Source: Aphis gossypii | Taxonomy: Eukaryota; Arthropoda; Insecta; Hemiptera; Aphididae | Assembly (NCBI RefSeq): GCF_020184175.1 | Contig: NC_065530.1 | Span: forward strand, 57,079,260 to 57,143,259 | Length of the DNA: 64,000 bases | Direction of reading: 5' to 3' | Shown: positions 26,101 to 40,100 of the stretch, in pieces | How the letters are laid out: every line of letters begins with the position of its first letter | Position numbering within the stretch: position 1 is the first letter of the stretch | The notes under the pieces: generated by a model | Told to the model about the DNA's origin: nothing | The model's database searches: none | Seen by the model: only the letters and a program-made list of their open reading frames with translations | Position numbers and translations under genes: made by a program

Positions 26101-28159
26101 CCGTTATAATATACTCAGATGTCGAATTTCATCAAAATTTCATCGAGTCTTCACGCGAGGTCAGTTATATTTTTTTCAAAACTGTTATCATTGTTATGAT
26201 TACAAAGACACTCGCAGAAAAAAACCACAAGAAGGAATAACTTATAATGATGCATTCTAGCACCCAACCAGCTCATGGGATTACATCTCGGTGATCATGA
26301 ATGTTTAAATTTATTATTATTCAAAACATATTTTGTATTAAAAATAAATATAATTTTAGCTATACAGAGTAGTTCAGTACAAAATATCTGTATGCAAACG
26401 TTGGCATCAATTAACTTCTAACTTAACTGGAATTAATTTATTATTTTAATTAACAGCTCACTTTTAAAGCTATGTGGGACTTAGTTTTTAGAAATCGGTA
26501 CTTTTTTAACGTCCCATCAGGGATTTCAAGTACACGGGAAATGAGGTGTTCTGAAAATCGGTAAACCAGTAGTGTACTGGTCACAATCGGTATGAAAGGA
26601 AACCCTAATGCAGAGATGGCGAACCTATGTCACGCGTGTCACGGAGTGACACGCACATGATCTTTAAGTGACACACGCAAGGTTTGTTTTTTATCAATCA
26701 AGCCACGGATGTAGACATTTTTAAGTTAAAAAAAAGGGTCATCAAATTTCTTGACACACAAGAAAAATAAAACAGAATCAAAATTTTTATTTGATTCGTG
26801 GGTACAGAAAGGTTCGCATCTCTGCCCTAACGCCGAGTTGATTGAAAATCTTTAAAAGAACGTATCAAATAAGGAAAACCACTCACCAAATGATTGGTTT
26901 AGTTATCTTTTGCGTAATCCAAGACACTCGCAGTGAACACCGCCAGGACCGCGGTAGAGACGACAAACTAATAATATATTGTAATATTATTCGGCAGGTG
27001 AAACAATGCACTGTTGTTGCGTTACGAGAAACGATAAAAAACAAATTCACATCAAAAACGAGAATATAATACTTAAAAACAAACACCAATTATTTATAAA
27101 TTTGGCGGGCAGATCGAAAACCCGCGTAAAATTTCCGGTATGGCGCACGACGCAGTTGGCGTAACGACGACAGTAGGAAATAAAATAGCACACGTATTTC
27201 CACTGCGCGTAATAACAATAGCAACAATTTAATAATTATTATAACAGTCGTGTTTTATGACCGCACTCGGACAATGGTAATATTATTGTTATTATTGGTT
27301 TCAGTTGTAGACTCTGAGACGCCGTAGCGAAACTCGGCGGCGGCAGTAGAGGTACACCGCCGAAAGACAGACAACGACGACGACGACGACGACAACAACA
27401 ACAACAACAACAATAACAATAACAATAATAATATTATATCAGAGAATAATAAATAAAATACAAAAAAAAAAAACGATAAAAAAAACAATATGTCACGTAA
27501 ACGCGGCTAAACGGTTTTCGAACGACTGCACGGAACGAGGCGCTAACGCACAATACGCACGACGTTGGCTCGTACACAGATTAACGGCGAGTCGTCGTTC
27601 ATCAGTCGGCGGCGTCGGGACCGGTACGGTAGCGCGCCGCCTTGCGTGTCGCGACGCGCGTTCAAAGCTGCTTCGGAACCGGCGGCGGCGGCGGCGGCGG
27701 CAGTGTTGCCACCGATCTGTCGCGTGCCTCGGTCGCCCGCCCGCTGCAGTTAAGCGACGGGAGCACACGTGCAGCCGTCCTGTAGGCCGTCGCCGCCGCC
27801 TTATCGTTTTCTATAAATATATAATATTATTACCCAGGTATTATAAAAAATTAATAATATTGTTTATTTCTCATTGTCGGGTGTGAACGCTCCTCACTCG
27901 CAGCTCACGTGGTGCACTCAGACGATATTCAAATATCTCAACGTTTATCAACGATAATGATATTATAATAATAATAATATCATACGGTACACCGCGCGCG
28001 CACTACGGTCGCGGTTGGTAGGTAGATACCCACATGAACGGTGGTCGATCGCGCTGCCGGCCAGCACATTGCTCCGAACGTGACAGCGTCGCCGTGTGCG
28101 CGGCTAACGCGTGTCGCGTGATCGTGTTACGTTACGAACGTTATACGACGGCAACGTGC

Positions 28160-28190
<31 letters not shown>

Positions 28191-31100
28191 ATTATTATTA
28201 TTGTTATGAGTATTGTAATTACGCGTATTTATTAAAATATTATATTATGATAAAAGCCTGTTGTTAGGGACTGATGATGATAAATGCGCAAAACACACGT
28301 GACGGATTCCGAACGAGGTTCGTTACGCGATTTTAAATATACTATTGCGAACAATTCATTCCGAACTTCAACCCCCGGGGAGTAGTAGTAGTAGCGCGGT
28401 AGTAGCGACATACCAGGTACGGCAGACTGAGGGTTGGTTTAAAGCGATTCTTTCTGCTGTATGGTTCGTGGGCGGATTACGTGTGCGATGACTTATAAAC
28501 GTGTACCGTTGTCTCACGACACAATAATATATACATTATATTATATTATAGGTAGGCAGTGATTTATCAATATATAGATTAGAGAAGAATTTACAAAACA
28601 AGTGCTAATGATCGAAATATCATATTATTGTTTAAAACACGACATAACATATTAAATTCATTTTAATTTTTTATATTATTGTATCTTATATAATATACCT
28701 ATCTAATATAATATCGATATAAAAATACCTATTACATGTAACTCGAGCTACAGCTATTAAGTGCATTTTTGAAATGTCTGCACCTTTAATGTACATTGTT
28801 ATTACCTATATCAATGAAATAAATCAAACTTAGGGAAGCAAGGTAAACAGGGGCAAGGTACAAAAGTGGCATCTGGCGCTCTATATGGCTAATGGCTATA
28901 TTGAGTACTACCATTTCAACTTACAATAACCAAAACTTCAAATATAAGAAGGAAGTTTAATATTCATCATTATACGCACCTATCGTTATTATGTATTTTG
29001 TAATTCGTATAGCATACACGGTAGAATAGTTACGTTTAAAAAAACAATTTACAATTTTCTATAATCTATTATCTATGATGTATTGATATGTATAATACAA
29101 TTAATAATACAATAATAATAATTTATAACAATAATATGATATTATCGATACGTCATTGCTCATTAAGTTCACCATAAACTATTAAGTAATATTAAATTAC
29201 ATGCGTGTTTTAAAAATATATTTTATAATGTCCTGATAAAATTAATACTTTTAGAGTTTAAGTTAGTATACAGTATACGACTGAACGAATGGAGGAGAGT
29301 TTAACAAAGAACAAAAAAAATATTGTCTATCTAGGTACTATACAATTATAATATAATATATAGTAATACACGAAGTAAACAATTAACATATAGACTTGAA
29401 AAAAAACAAGCTTCATTAAATATTACTAATTGTCAAATTCCCAGAAATATATACTATAGCTATTAGGGTTTTAAAATTATAACTTTTATAGGTAGATATT
29501 AGTTAGGTACTAGTTATGTATAGAAATATATTATGGCATTAATTAATTCTGAATTTCTATCATGTACACGTTTTGTGTATTAATATATAATACAAAATTT
29601 AGTAACATTTTATTACAATTTAGTTACTAATTATTATAGTTCTTTGTCTATATTAAGACAAAGAAACATTTTAAGATTATTATAATAAATAATTAATTAT
29701 ATAATTTTATTTTTAAAACACATATATATTATTATTATATGTATTCGATATACTTATACAGATAACTATTACAATATAAAACATCGGCAGAAGCAATGAT
29801 ATAATTATATTATAATATACTTTTTGTAATTAAAAAAAAAAAAAAAAAACGTTTTGGCTAAATATTTTACATGGAATTATCTTAAATTGGCGTGACTAGT
29901 TTTGAATTTGCTTGGGCACCCGATCAAGATTGAAATTGAAAATAATATGAGATGGGCTGTAGAAATGTCTACTTTATAATACTTATATAATTACTATATT
30001 GTCATCTAAATTTTGAATTTTATTATAGTTTGTTCACCCAATAGTTAGCACTTAATTAGTGTAAGTGAGTTCGTCTGACCTATTTTGAAAACTTCAGTTG
30101 ATTCCCTGAATATCTGAATATAATCGACAAAATGCGAATTAAAATTAAAATTTAAAAAATACTGTTTCTAGTTTTTATTGTAAATTGGTAAAAGATAGGA
30201 TGAACTTGATGTTCGTAATTACTGTATGAATTACATATATGTTTTGGATTTGTTAAAAATACTCAATTTAAAATTTTTAAAAATCAATCCAACTAATAAA
30301 AGCTAAGTTTATGTGGAAAATGGTATAATATTTAATTTAAAATGTACTTAATATTTATATCGTAATTTTCTTAAATTCCACGTTTAAATAATATGAATAG
30401 GTAGAGCTCAAATTTAAAATATTTTTGATCTGTTTTTTTTTTATATGAATTAGTGAATATAAGCGATAAATAGGCGTATAGAACTATTTCATAAGTATTT
30501 TTCGCATTTATCAAAAATAATTTTCGAGAAGTTCCTCATAAAACATGAAACCAGTTTGTTTTACTTAAAAAAAATACAAAACTTAGTTTAGTTTAATCAA
30601 ATTTACAAGTTTGTATTAATATTTTTTAATAACTACTTAACTTCGCTTGAAAACATTTTCACTATAGATCTGATTATTTGTGTTTTATTGTTTTTTATGT
30701 GTTCATAAACAGTTGCTATTATTTACGATTTTTTTTCGTGAGTGTAATAGTGTAGAGCTAGAGCATAGCAGTAATGCAGTATACCTAGTATACATACTCG
30801 TGTTTATAATAATCCGTTAGTGTACTGTTGTGTACTTGTATAGGTATGTCTTAACAAAATCGTATTTTGATGGTTTAGACAAAATTTTTGTTTTTGATAA
30901 CATCAGAACATCTACTATTCATCTTCGAGGCTTAAAAACAAAATGATAGTGAACGTTTCTTTATTTGCACTCAACACAAAATATGTTAGAAATCAGAATA
31001 GGATTTTAATTATGACTAACAACGAAAACGATTTAGTTTTATTATTTGTATTGGGTGGTGGCAGACCTAAGCTGAACAGATTATAAACGAATTAAAGAAT

Positions 31101-34100
31101 AAAGATATAAACTATAAGACAGTATTTAAGTTATTTATTTATACGAGTTTAAGTGTAAAATAGTATTATACTATTATGTGACAAAATATTGTCACTTATT
31201 TATACTTACCTATATACTGTTAATATAATAATTAGGTATATGTTTGACTATAGTGTATTGGTATGTCACATAAAGTATTTAATTATTTTGTACCTAATAA
31301 CAGTGTTAGGATAGGCTCACTTGACTATCGAAGGACTCACTAAACAAACAAAAAGCCGTAAATATTATAATAAATAGGTCGTTGTACTGTTTTCTCGTTA
31401 TACTTTGATTGTACCTGTTCAACATATGTGTGTATACAATATTACGTTGAGTTCTGGCTTAATAAAATGTGACTATGATGATGCTAAAATTGGTATTCAT
31501 CATCAATTATTATTTCATAGCATTTTTACTTTTGAGACATTATTGAGTTTCAAAATTGTACACTAATTGTATAATATATCGTACCTACTATGTTTTTGTT
31601 GATCTCATATAGCTAAATATATTTGTTGAAACTACAGCGTAGATATCACTTATAATATGGTATTACTGCAGGTATTCGTATTAAAGTCATTAAATAATTA
31701 AGCATATTAATCAACATAAATTATTTTTCTTTCTTTCTTTATTTTTTTTATTTTTAATAATAAAATATTTACCTAGTAGGTTAGTATTTATAATGTAAAT
31801 ACCTACATATATTAAATATAAAAATAATTTACTGGAAAGTGTAAAATAATCTACTAAACATAATATTATTCACAATGAGTAAGTTTCTACCATTCAAAAC
31901 TTGTTATAATTTTAAACTTCCTTTACATGCAGTTTGTACTCTGAAGTTAACTTCACGGGTGTTAAAATGTACCTATACACTGTACATAATGTAATTCCGT
32001 TATTCACAGCGTATATATACGTTAATTTTACTACACACGTAAGAGTATAACAAGCCGCTCTATGTACTAAACAAAATATTTTATAATTTATAATATAGTA
32101 ATAGTTAAATGTTTGTTTTAAAATGAATTGTTCTTATCCGTATTATTTAATTATCTAGGATGCTTAGGCGTAAATGGTGTTACCATCATTTAAATAAATA
32201 ATAATAATAATAAAACAACAACAATATTAACAATAGTAATATTAATTTAAGATGACTCTATATTACCCTGTAAAACAAGTAATAACTATTATTGTGTTAT
32301 TTTCGTTAAATAATAACGCTTTTCTTTGATAATATTATACTGTACATAACATACACCGTACAAAATTTGAGGTTCACCAGAATCAATTAAAGTTAATAAC
32401 AACACATGTGTTGTTATTAGGTAAGGAAATTATATGTACATTTGTATTTTAAGATATTTTATATATTACAAAAGTTATGGTAATTTTTAGATTGTAATAT
32501 TTTATATTCAGTATATTATATTTATATCTAGTTAATGCAATACTGCTATAAATTGGTGATATACCCAAAACAACATCCATACGCATTTTCTTATTTTATC
32601 TATGATATCCATTCATATTATAAATATCATCATAGAAATAATAAAATAACAATAATTTTTTACAATAAATGTTTAATATAATATAATCAAACATGACGTG
32701 TTATCACGATAGCTTGTCATTATATATTAATATTACCAATATATTATGTACAGAAAATATTTTTAAAAAATAAGAAAGAGGAATTCAAATTTTTTTCGTA
32801 AACCCTTTATTCTGCGAATTTTAATTACTGCGGTCATATTATATTATTATAGGTAGGTAACCATTATTTTGTTGCTGTGGTTCACGCGTTACATGTGCCA
32901 CGTTCACGTGATGAGTTAACGTACGAATTCCACCGGCAGTAAAATAAAAAAAAAATATATTATGGTATTGCATTCAATGATATTATCGTATATCATATTA
33001 ATAAACATAGTGTATAGAAGGAAATGTTACATATAATTTAAATTTATATACAGTGTGTATCATGAAGAATAGACATATTTAAATATAAAAGTGTCAAATC
33101 TTTACGATATACTCTGTATGATAATATTATACTTTATAGTTTAGATCATACCTATTATATTAAATAACACAATGATATACTACTACTAATAATAATTATG
33201 ATAATTGTTGAAACAATAACGCCTCGCCGCTTTGCTTATGCCCACGTAGTCACGTGTGTAAATAACACATTATAGGTATCTATACCGTATAAGTATAATA
33301 TTATGATACAATAGCACTAAATTATGCGCATGATATTATAATGAACGCGTAAAAATGCATAATGTCCGTCCGGTTATTATATAATTTATACGCGATCACG
33401 AGATTGCAGTCGTGTCTGTCTGCATAGGCCATGTAGGGGCGATGTTTTAATATAGATAGGTTGGCAGATGCCAATGACTGATTTTCGATTGATACAATTA
33501 TTTATTATTATGCACTGAATACGAGTATGTAACTTATACGTTTAACATACAGAAACGATAACTTTTTACCCTGCAGCAATATTATAATTTCTATCGACCC
33601 ACCACCTCGGCCAATCATAATATTATATCCGTGTAAATATTTGATTGAAAACGTGGATATACGCGTGGATAATGTTATTCAATATACCGATTAGTTAGCA
33701 CTATCGTTATTTATTTATTACAATCGATATTCGATATCAATTCAAATATATTGACATTAATGTATTAATAAATAATATTAAGAACCTAGTCGGCTTATTC
33801 AAAACCCATGTGGTTCATGTGGTTGTATGATGTGGTAATATAACAGAGCTCGTGTAAAGGTCGTGTTTGGCCTTGTTTGTAATAAGACTAGTCCGACAGT
33901 AATATTTTTATATACCTATAAAAATGAGTGCATAAAATAATATATTATAACACCCACTACACAACTGTTCAGCCTATATTATAATAATTAGCAATTAGTT
34001 TATTACTCATCGGTAATCACGTGCATGTACGCGTGGGTAGGTACATACGTATTATGTAGGTATAATAATAATAATAATAATAATAATATAATATATAATA

Positions 34101-37100
34101 ATAAGATAGAGAGGTTTTCATTTGGGCAAATTTGTATAAATTGCAATGCGTTCGGGAAATTTAGCGTAATGCGTCCGATTGAATGATTTTAAAAATAGTG
34201 CAATGACGGGTTTGGGTGAGCCTTTTTTTAATATGTCATAATGTGTTTGATATTGTGTTATTGTTAAATGGTAAGTTTCCGCTAAAATTTGTTACAGTGA
34301 ATCGTGGAAAATATTTCAAGAAAAGAAAATCTTCAGTATAAAATTAAATGAAATAATGCATAGAACAGTGGTTCCCAACCCTTTTTATTCTATGTACCCC
34401 TTGTAAATTTTCAAAAATCCTATGCCCCCCTTAAATTAGAATTAAAAAGACTTTTTTTGTTTTAATGATAAAAATAATTATTTTTTATTAACTAATGACA
34501 TATATTTTTTCATAATTCTAAAAATAAAATATAAATCAACTTAATCTTAATGTCTTAATGTCCGAAAACTAATTTATTGTTTTAATTTTATAAATTAAAT
34601 ATTTCTTGTTATTTCGTCATCACTAAATCCCCCCCAAGCAGTACAGAAATTCCCCCCTAGGGGGGAATTCCCCCCCGGTTGGGAACCACTGGCATAGAAA
34701 GTAGCAGTTTCGGAATATTAATATTTACTAACACCAAAATATCTATGCCATATCTTTTTTTTCTAGTTTTATTTTATTATTATATATATATCCTAAGGAA
34801 TTTTTCCAGCACATCGTCCTGGCCAGTCTAACTTTTCAGCTCAACCATTACGTTCACCTCTATATAAAACGAGATCAGTAAAAAATGTATTGATCATTAA
34901 CCAAATATTGAAATCAATAATATAATTACGTATTATAGTATAATATTAACACAGTTGGCTGGTCACCAGTCATATGATTTTGTCGTTGAAAGGGGGGGAT
35001 GATAAAATTAATTTTCGACAGTGTTTTTTTGCTATTCATGAAACTACCCAATATCGGATACAATGGCATTTTTTTTTTAATTCACGGTGATAAAACGATA
35101 CGTTTAGATTTAACCACATTCCAATGGACTATTGGGTTCACCGTCGTTAGTATATTTGCAACGCATATTTTTGTCATTAGTCGTCTCAAAATATATTGTG
35201 TGTTGCACTGCTGCGTGATCATACCAAATATACAATATCACATGACAATAATATACGTACCTATAGGTCACAAACAATCGTGTATATACTGTAGTATATA
35301 TTATTATATAGTAGTTTTCTGATTTTTTCAGGTTTTTTTTAATATTCATAATAAAGAACATGTTAAACTGAGCGTTTACTATTATTTATTATATAGTAGT
35401 TATGTACACTAAACATTTTTACTGACTTGAGTACCTCTATACTCGATACATTATTATAATAAACATTAATATTTGCGGGTACGTACTCGAGATGGTTTTT
35501 TCTTATTAAACGAGTTATATTCCCCGTCATCGCTTTGGCTCATTCCACTTGCGTCGAGGTTGATACTTCTACAATAATAGCAAAAATAATATTATGTTTT
35601 ATCATTACGTCAATTAACACCATTAGTAAGGGTTACCTATACATGTAAATAATTCAAATTACACGCCGTAAGTATGACATATTATGAAGAATAATAAATA
35701 CAAAAATTGCAAAAATATTGTATTGTGAATTGTGATTTGCAAATTATTTAATTTTCACATGTGAATTTTATTAGCTGGGTTTTTTTTTTATAAATGTATA
35801 CCTACAACATAATGATAGTAGTATTATCCTAAACGAACTTAACAATAATTTTCAGTTGAAAAATAAAATCATCGATCTATTGTCTGTTTACGATCGTGTG
35901 AAAAATCGTATTAGATATTTTATTTGTATTTATCACCATGCCCAATCAATAACTTTTCAAAATTAATTAATTTTATAATTTCATAATTTTTTTTTATTTT
36001 TTATTGTGACTAATTATTATTTTTGATATTTAGATAATATAAATTAATGTTTTTTATTGTTATTTTGATTACAGGGGTTAAATTATAATAAAGTTCAAAT
36101 TTGTTAAGATTAAAATTATTATTTTTGATTATTGATTTTTATACTTGTGTTAATCTCGAGTAAAATTATGTCAATTTAAATAATAGTGTTAGATAATATT
36201 TGATTTGTTTAATCAATACTTATATACCTATTTAGTTTACCTTTATTGTATATTTTAATATTGTCTTTAACAAGAAAAAAAATGAAATGGGTATTAAAAA
36301 CATATTATATATCTTTAATTACAAAAACTCAATATTTAATATACATTTTTAAAAATACAGAAATAGGTATATAAATTTTATTATTAATAGAGAGTTATAA
36401 CGACAAATTAAGTAGTACATGAAATCTACTTTTATATCTTTGTATATAGTATTGTTGTGTTTGTAGTGTATGTTGAACCTGAGTTTAAAAAAAAATAAAA
36501 AAACACCTTTAAACACATTCTGCATGCAACTATGCGTAGACACGTTTTTATAGACACGTTACCAATATACGTGCAAGTACACGAATTCCTTAATATTTAC
36601 GTCTTTTTATTGCATAAAAAATATATTTAAGTCATATAAAACCATTAAATCTAAATCAAAATGATGATAAATTGTTTATTTCATAAAAATGAATGCTGTA
36701 TTTATATTATGCGATAAAAAGTTGTTGATTTCAATGATTTTATGTTCATTGTCATGGTTTGGTGTTCGTGTTCTAGTGACCATAAGTTAAACTTTATTAT
36801 TCTTTGATTTGAATTAATGTGAACACGTGGTTATGATTTATCGAAATATATACTTTTGTGTTAAAATATATTTGTATTCTTATCATTTATGTAAAAGTAA
36901 ATTCGGTTATGATTAATGTTTAAATTTTCTAACGCATTAAGATTAATATTTGATATATTTGATATAACAAGTTTAGCATTAGAAGAATGGGCCGAAAAAA
37001 AACACTAATATCCAAATTTAAAATAATGTATTAGTTAACATTTAACAGTTTGGCATGGTTACGGTAAGCAGATATAGGGATTACACTGTAATTCATTGAA

Positions 37101-40100
37101 CAATATGAATTTTATTTCATATTTATAACTTACTATAATAAATTGTGTAGCGTGAATAAAAATATATGTACCTACCTACATACATATTTATAATAGAATT
37201 TAATTTCAATAAAATTGATAACGGTAAATAATTGAGAAATTTTTGTTTTGAGTTATAGACTATATCTACAGGCTATGTGTTCTGACTTCATAATATGATT
37301 ATTTGATAACGATATGTGACCGAAGCAGTATTCATTATTTCACTAAAGTGCATTTTTTAATAGTTTATATTATATACATGCGTCATAATGGCGATTAGTG
37401 TATCGTATTTGACCTTTTATATAAATTCGCGTGTCATATTGATGACCGACTATTATACATTTATACCTGTATAGAGAATTAATAATTAAATAAAACCAAA
37501 ATCGTTATGCATTAATTTATATTTTCTGAGTTCGATATCATTTTTTACACACGATTTAGTTACTTATTTGAAAATTTTTCGTAAATACAAATGATTGGTT
37601 GTAAACTAGAATTGCAAAATCATACAATATGATTTCTTATTAAATTATGTAAAGACACAATGCAATGATTTAATGAAGAAAGACACAGTCTCACGCACTA
37701 TAATTACATCGTTTCTTCGCCTGTCACAGTTATTGTTGAAATCACGTGTTACCAACGATGGTCGTAGTTTATCTTCCAAAAGATACGAGGTGTTATCATA
37801 TTTTAGGAATTTTTTAAGTTGTGTTCGTTTTAATTTTTATTATATCTATATTTATATCAGTTTCCATAATAATCATTAGCCTTAGTCAATAGCCGTACAC
37901 ACTCCCAATTTTATAGCAAGACTACGTCTATTTTAGTTCTTATATGCTATAATTATTTTAAAAGTAGGAAATTGAACATTTTTACCGTTATGTACGTCAT
38001 TATTTTCTATACACAATAAAATTTTGAAAATTTTTAGACTAATTTTAAGCAATTAATTGTATTTATTACACATCATATTTGATTATTTATTATAACCTAT
38101 ATTCACATCGCAGTTGATTGTACTTGAAATTGACATATTAACAATTATATATTATAATAGATTCTGAACAGAGTGATGAATGTATTAATTTTCAATGATG
38201 TATGTGTTATTTTTTATTGTGTGTGTGTACACTATAATTTATCGAAAAAAATGTCTTCAATTTAAAACTTCAGGAGTGGTTTCTTTGAAAAACCGAATAT
38301 CCTTGGTACATTATAGAAGTCATAAGTCAAAAGTAAGAAGTTTCCAATAATTTTCAAAAAAAAAAACCACAAAAAAGTAACCGATAAAAGGGAATTTTTC
38401 CTTAAAACCAACTAGAAATATTTTTTGGACAAAAAGTTTTTTTTTTATAGTTGTAACTCAAACGTGAATCAGTGTAAATACTTGACATTTTCACCAAATG
38501 TTTATATTAATGTTATTTATACACAGTTAAATTTTCAAAATAATACCTATGCTTTTTTTCGATTTTTTTTAGAATTTTTTTTTTGAAATGTCGATAAAAC
38601 ATTTTGGATGCTCATAAAATCATGAAAATATAACACAATGTTGTATCTCATTGTAGTTAAAATCACATTTTTTTTTATAATCGTTTAAAGTTCAAATTTT
38701 TACGAAATACCTATGTTAAAATCGCGAAAATTTTCAAGTAATTTTATAGTTGAAAATTCATAAAATGTTTTGTAATTATATCGAATATAATATTATTAGA
38801 TATAATATATAATATATATATTATATATATATTTATTATACTATTTATCTAAGGTTAAAAATTTAACACTAAGTTTTTTTTAAATAGCTGTAGAGAAAAC
38901 TCAAAGCGTCATTATAGAAAAAAAGATTATGAGCGTTTGAATTTAAAATTTTTACGAAATTGGTTAACAATAACAATATTTATCCTCAAATGATTTTCAA
39001 TATTTGTTATTATTCAAAAAGTATAAATCGTAGATAAATAGAAATTTTACCAGTTACCTATTTAGATTGCCATAATTACTTTACATGATTTAATTTTCAA
39101 AATATTTCACTTATTTTAAGGCTATTTATAGGCATTTGAAATTTTTTTTTTGTTTTTGTTTAGTTTATAAAAGTCGATAATATTTTTTTGGCTGTATTCA
39201 GCATACAAATAACTATGTCCATACGAAATGTCAATGTTTTTAAAAATTTATTTTTATTATAAGTTTCTCTAAACTTTTATGCGTTTAAATATGTAAATAA
39301 TAGTTGAGAGTACAGAAGTTCTTCATAATTTCAAATTGCTCTAAAAAAGTAAACTTTGAACTATTTATTTTTTATGTCCTTAGATTTTGAAATATTTACA
39401 TCAACATTTTTGAAAAAAAAAATCATAATTTGTTTTAAAAAATACAGTATAAAAGGTTTGTTCTAATTTGAAAATAATGTCCTTAAGTATACTTAATAAT
39501 ATGAATTTAAATACATTTATTAAAACTGGAGTGAATATGCTTGGCGAATCACTCTGTATGACGTCCTACTACAATAATTATTATATTTTTTTTATAATAC
39601 ATTCGTGTGCAATATATGTGGAAAACAACAGCCCATTTTCATAAGCAATATAAGTCGCGATAATATCGTCGTGACGACGACGTCACGTATTTCTTTTATA
39701 TGTTTATTTATATAACAAGTATGTATGTGTGTATGCGTGTGTGTGTTTGTGTGCGTTACCAGTATTATCAAAACACGTGAATTATAAGACAACAAAAAAT
39801 ATTTGTATCGATTACAGGTATGACTGGAGTTGTTAAGGAATACGATTTTGTATATACTTATACTTAGTACAAAAATTAGTTTTACATACTCAGTTAGTGA
39901 CTGAAAAAAACAAGCAAAGTCGCTCTGCTATATACTAGGTTCAAGTATACTTCGTTAATAGATAAGTCACAATTTTATGAATTTTTGCAATTAGATTTTG
40001 CAATTTACGATTTTGGCAAGTTGAATTTTATCAAGAAAAAAAATTGTTACTTTTATTAGTTTTTGAATTACGAATAAAAAAGAAATCAATTTATTTAAAG

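Larger units (their letters stand above)
26887..27785 (-). promoter_or_regulatory. cwo: Proposed cwo proximal 5' untranslated exon and transcription start
   Basis: A strong minus-strand donor CATTTG|GTGAGT sits at 26887, about 0.9 kb above the acceptor of 25769-25972. Upstream of it is GC- and CpG-rich DNA with no convincing ORF, containing tandem GAC/AAC triplets (27370-27433) and a GGC run (27681-27701), typical of a long 5' UTR. The start near 27785 is a guess based on the TATTTATAG box at about 27812-27822 on the minus strand and the E-box at 27766-27771. Confidence 0.45.
27100..28500. promoter_or_regulatory. cwo: CpG-rich island, likely proximal cwo promoter
   Basis: This is the most GC-rich, CpG-rich block of the window in a strongly AT-rich setting, and it lies just upstream of the proximal cwo exon. 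It contains three perfect CACGTG E-boxes (27766, 27906, 28296) within 540 bases. Long open frames on either strand here are Arg- or Ala-rich artefacts of GC triplets. CpG-rich unmethylated promoter islands are usual in aphid-like genomes; the promoter role is inferred. Confidence 0.55.
28502..35486 (-). other. Part of the 14-kb cwo intron of the distal isoform
   Basis: No further coding exon is convincing here. It holds E-boxes at 32905, 33251 and 34018, a 26-bp perfect palindrome (32394-32419), a hAT-like MITE (34366-34691) and a TAA repeat (34063-34088). Cis-regulatory content is likely but unproven. Confidence 0.5.

Noticed and set aside
27255..27488. Poly-Leu/Ser minus-strand frame
   Set aside because: Pure product of the GAC/AAC/AAT repeat tract.
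27493..27768. Arg-rich minus-strand frame and Ala-rich plus-strand frame in the CpG-rich island
   Set aside because: Both arise from GC-rich triplet repeats, have no domain, and lie where the 5' UTR or promoter of cwo is expected.
28411..28510. Minus-strand donor-like CCTG|GTATGT in the island
   Set aside because: The upstream frame is closed by stops, so no coding exon can be supported; possibly an extra untranslated exon.
34999..35361. Overlapping plus and minus frames of about 80-107 codons
   Set aside because: Hydrophobic/Tyr/Ile-rich chance frames in AT-rich intron, no splice or family support.
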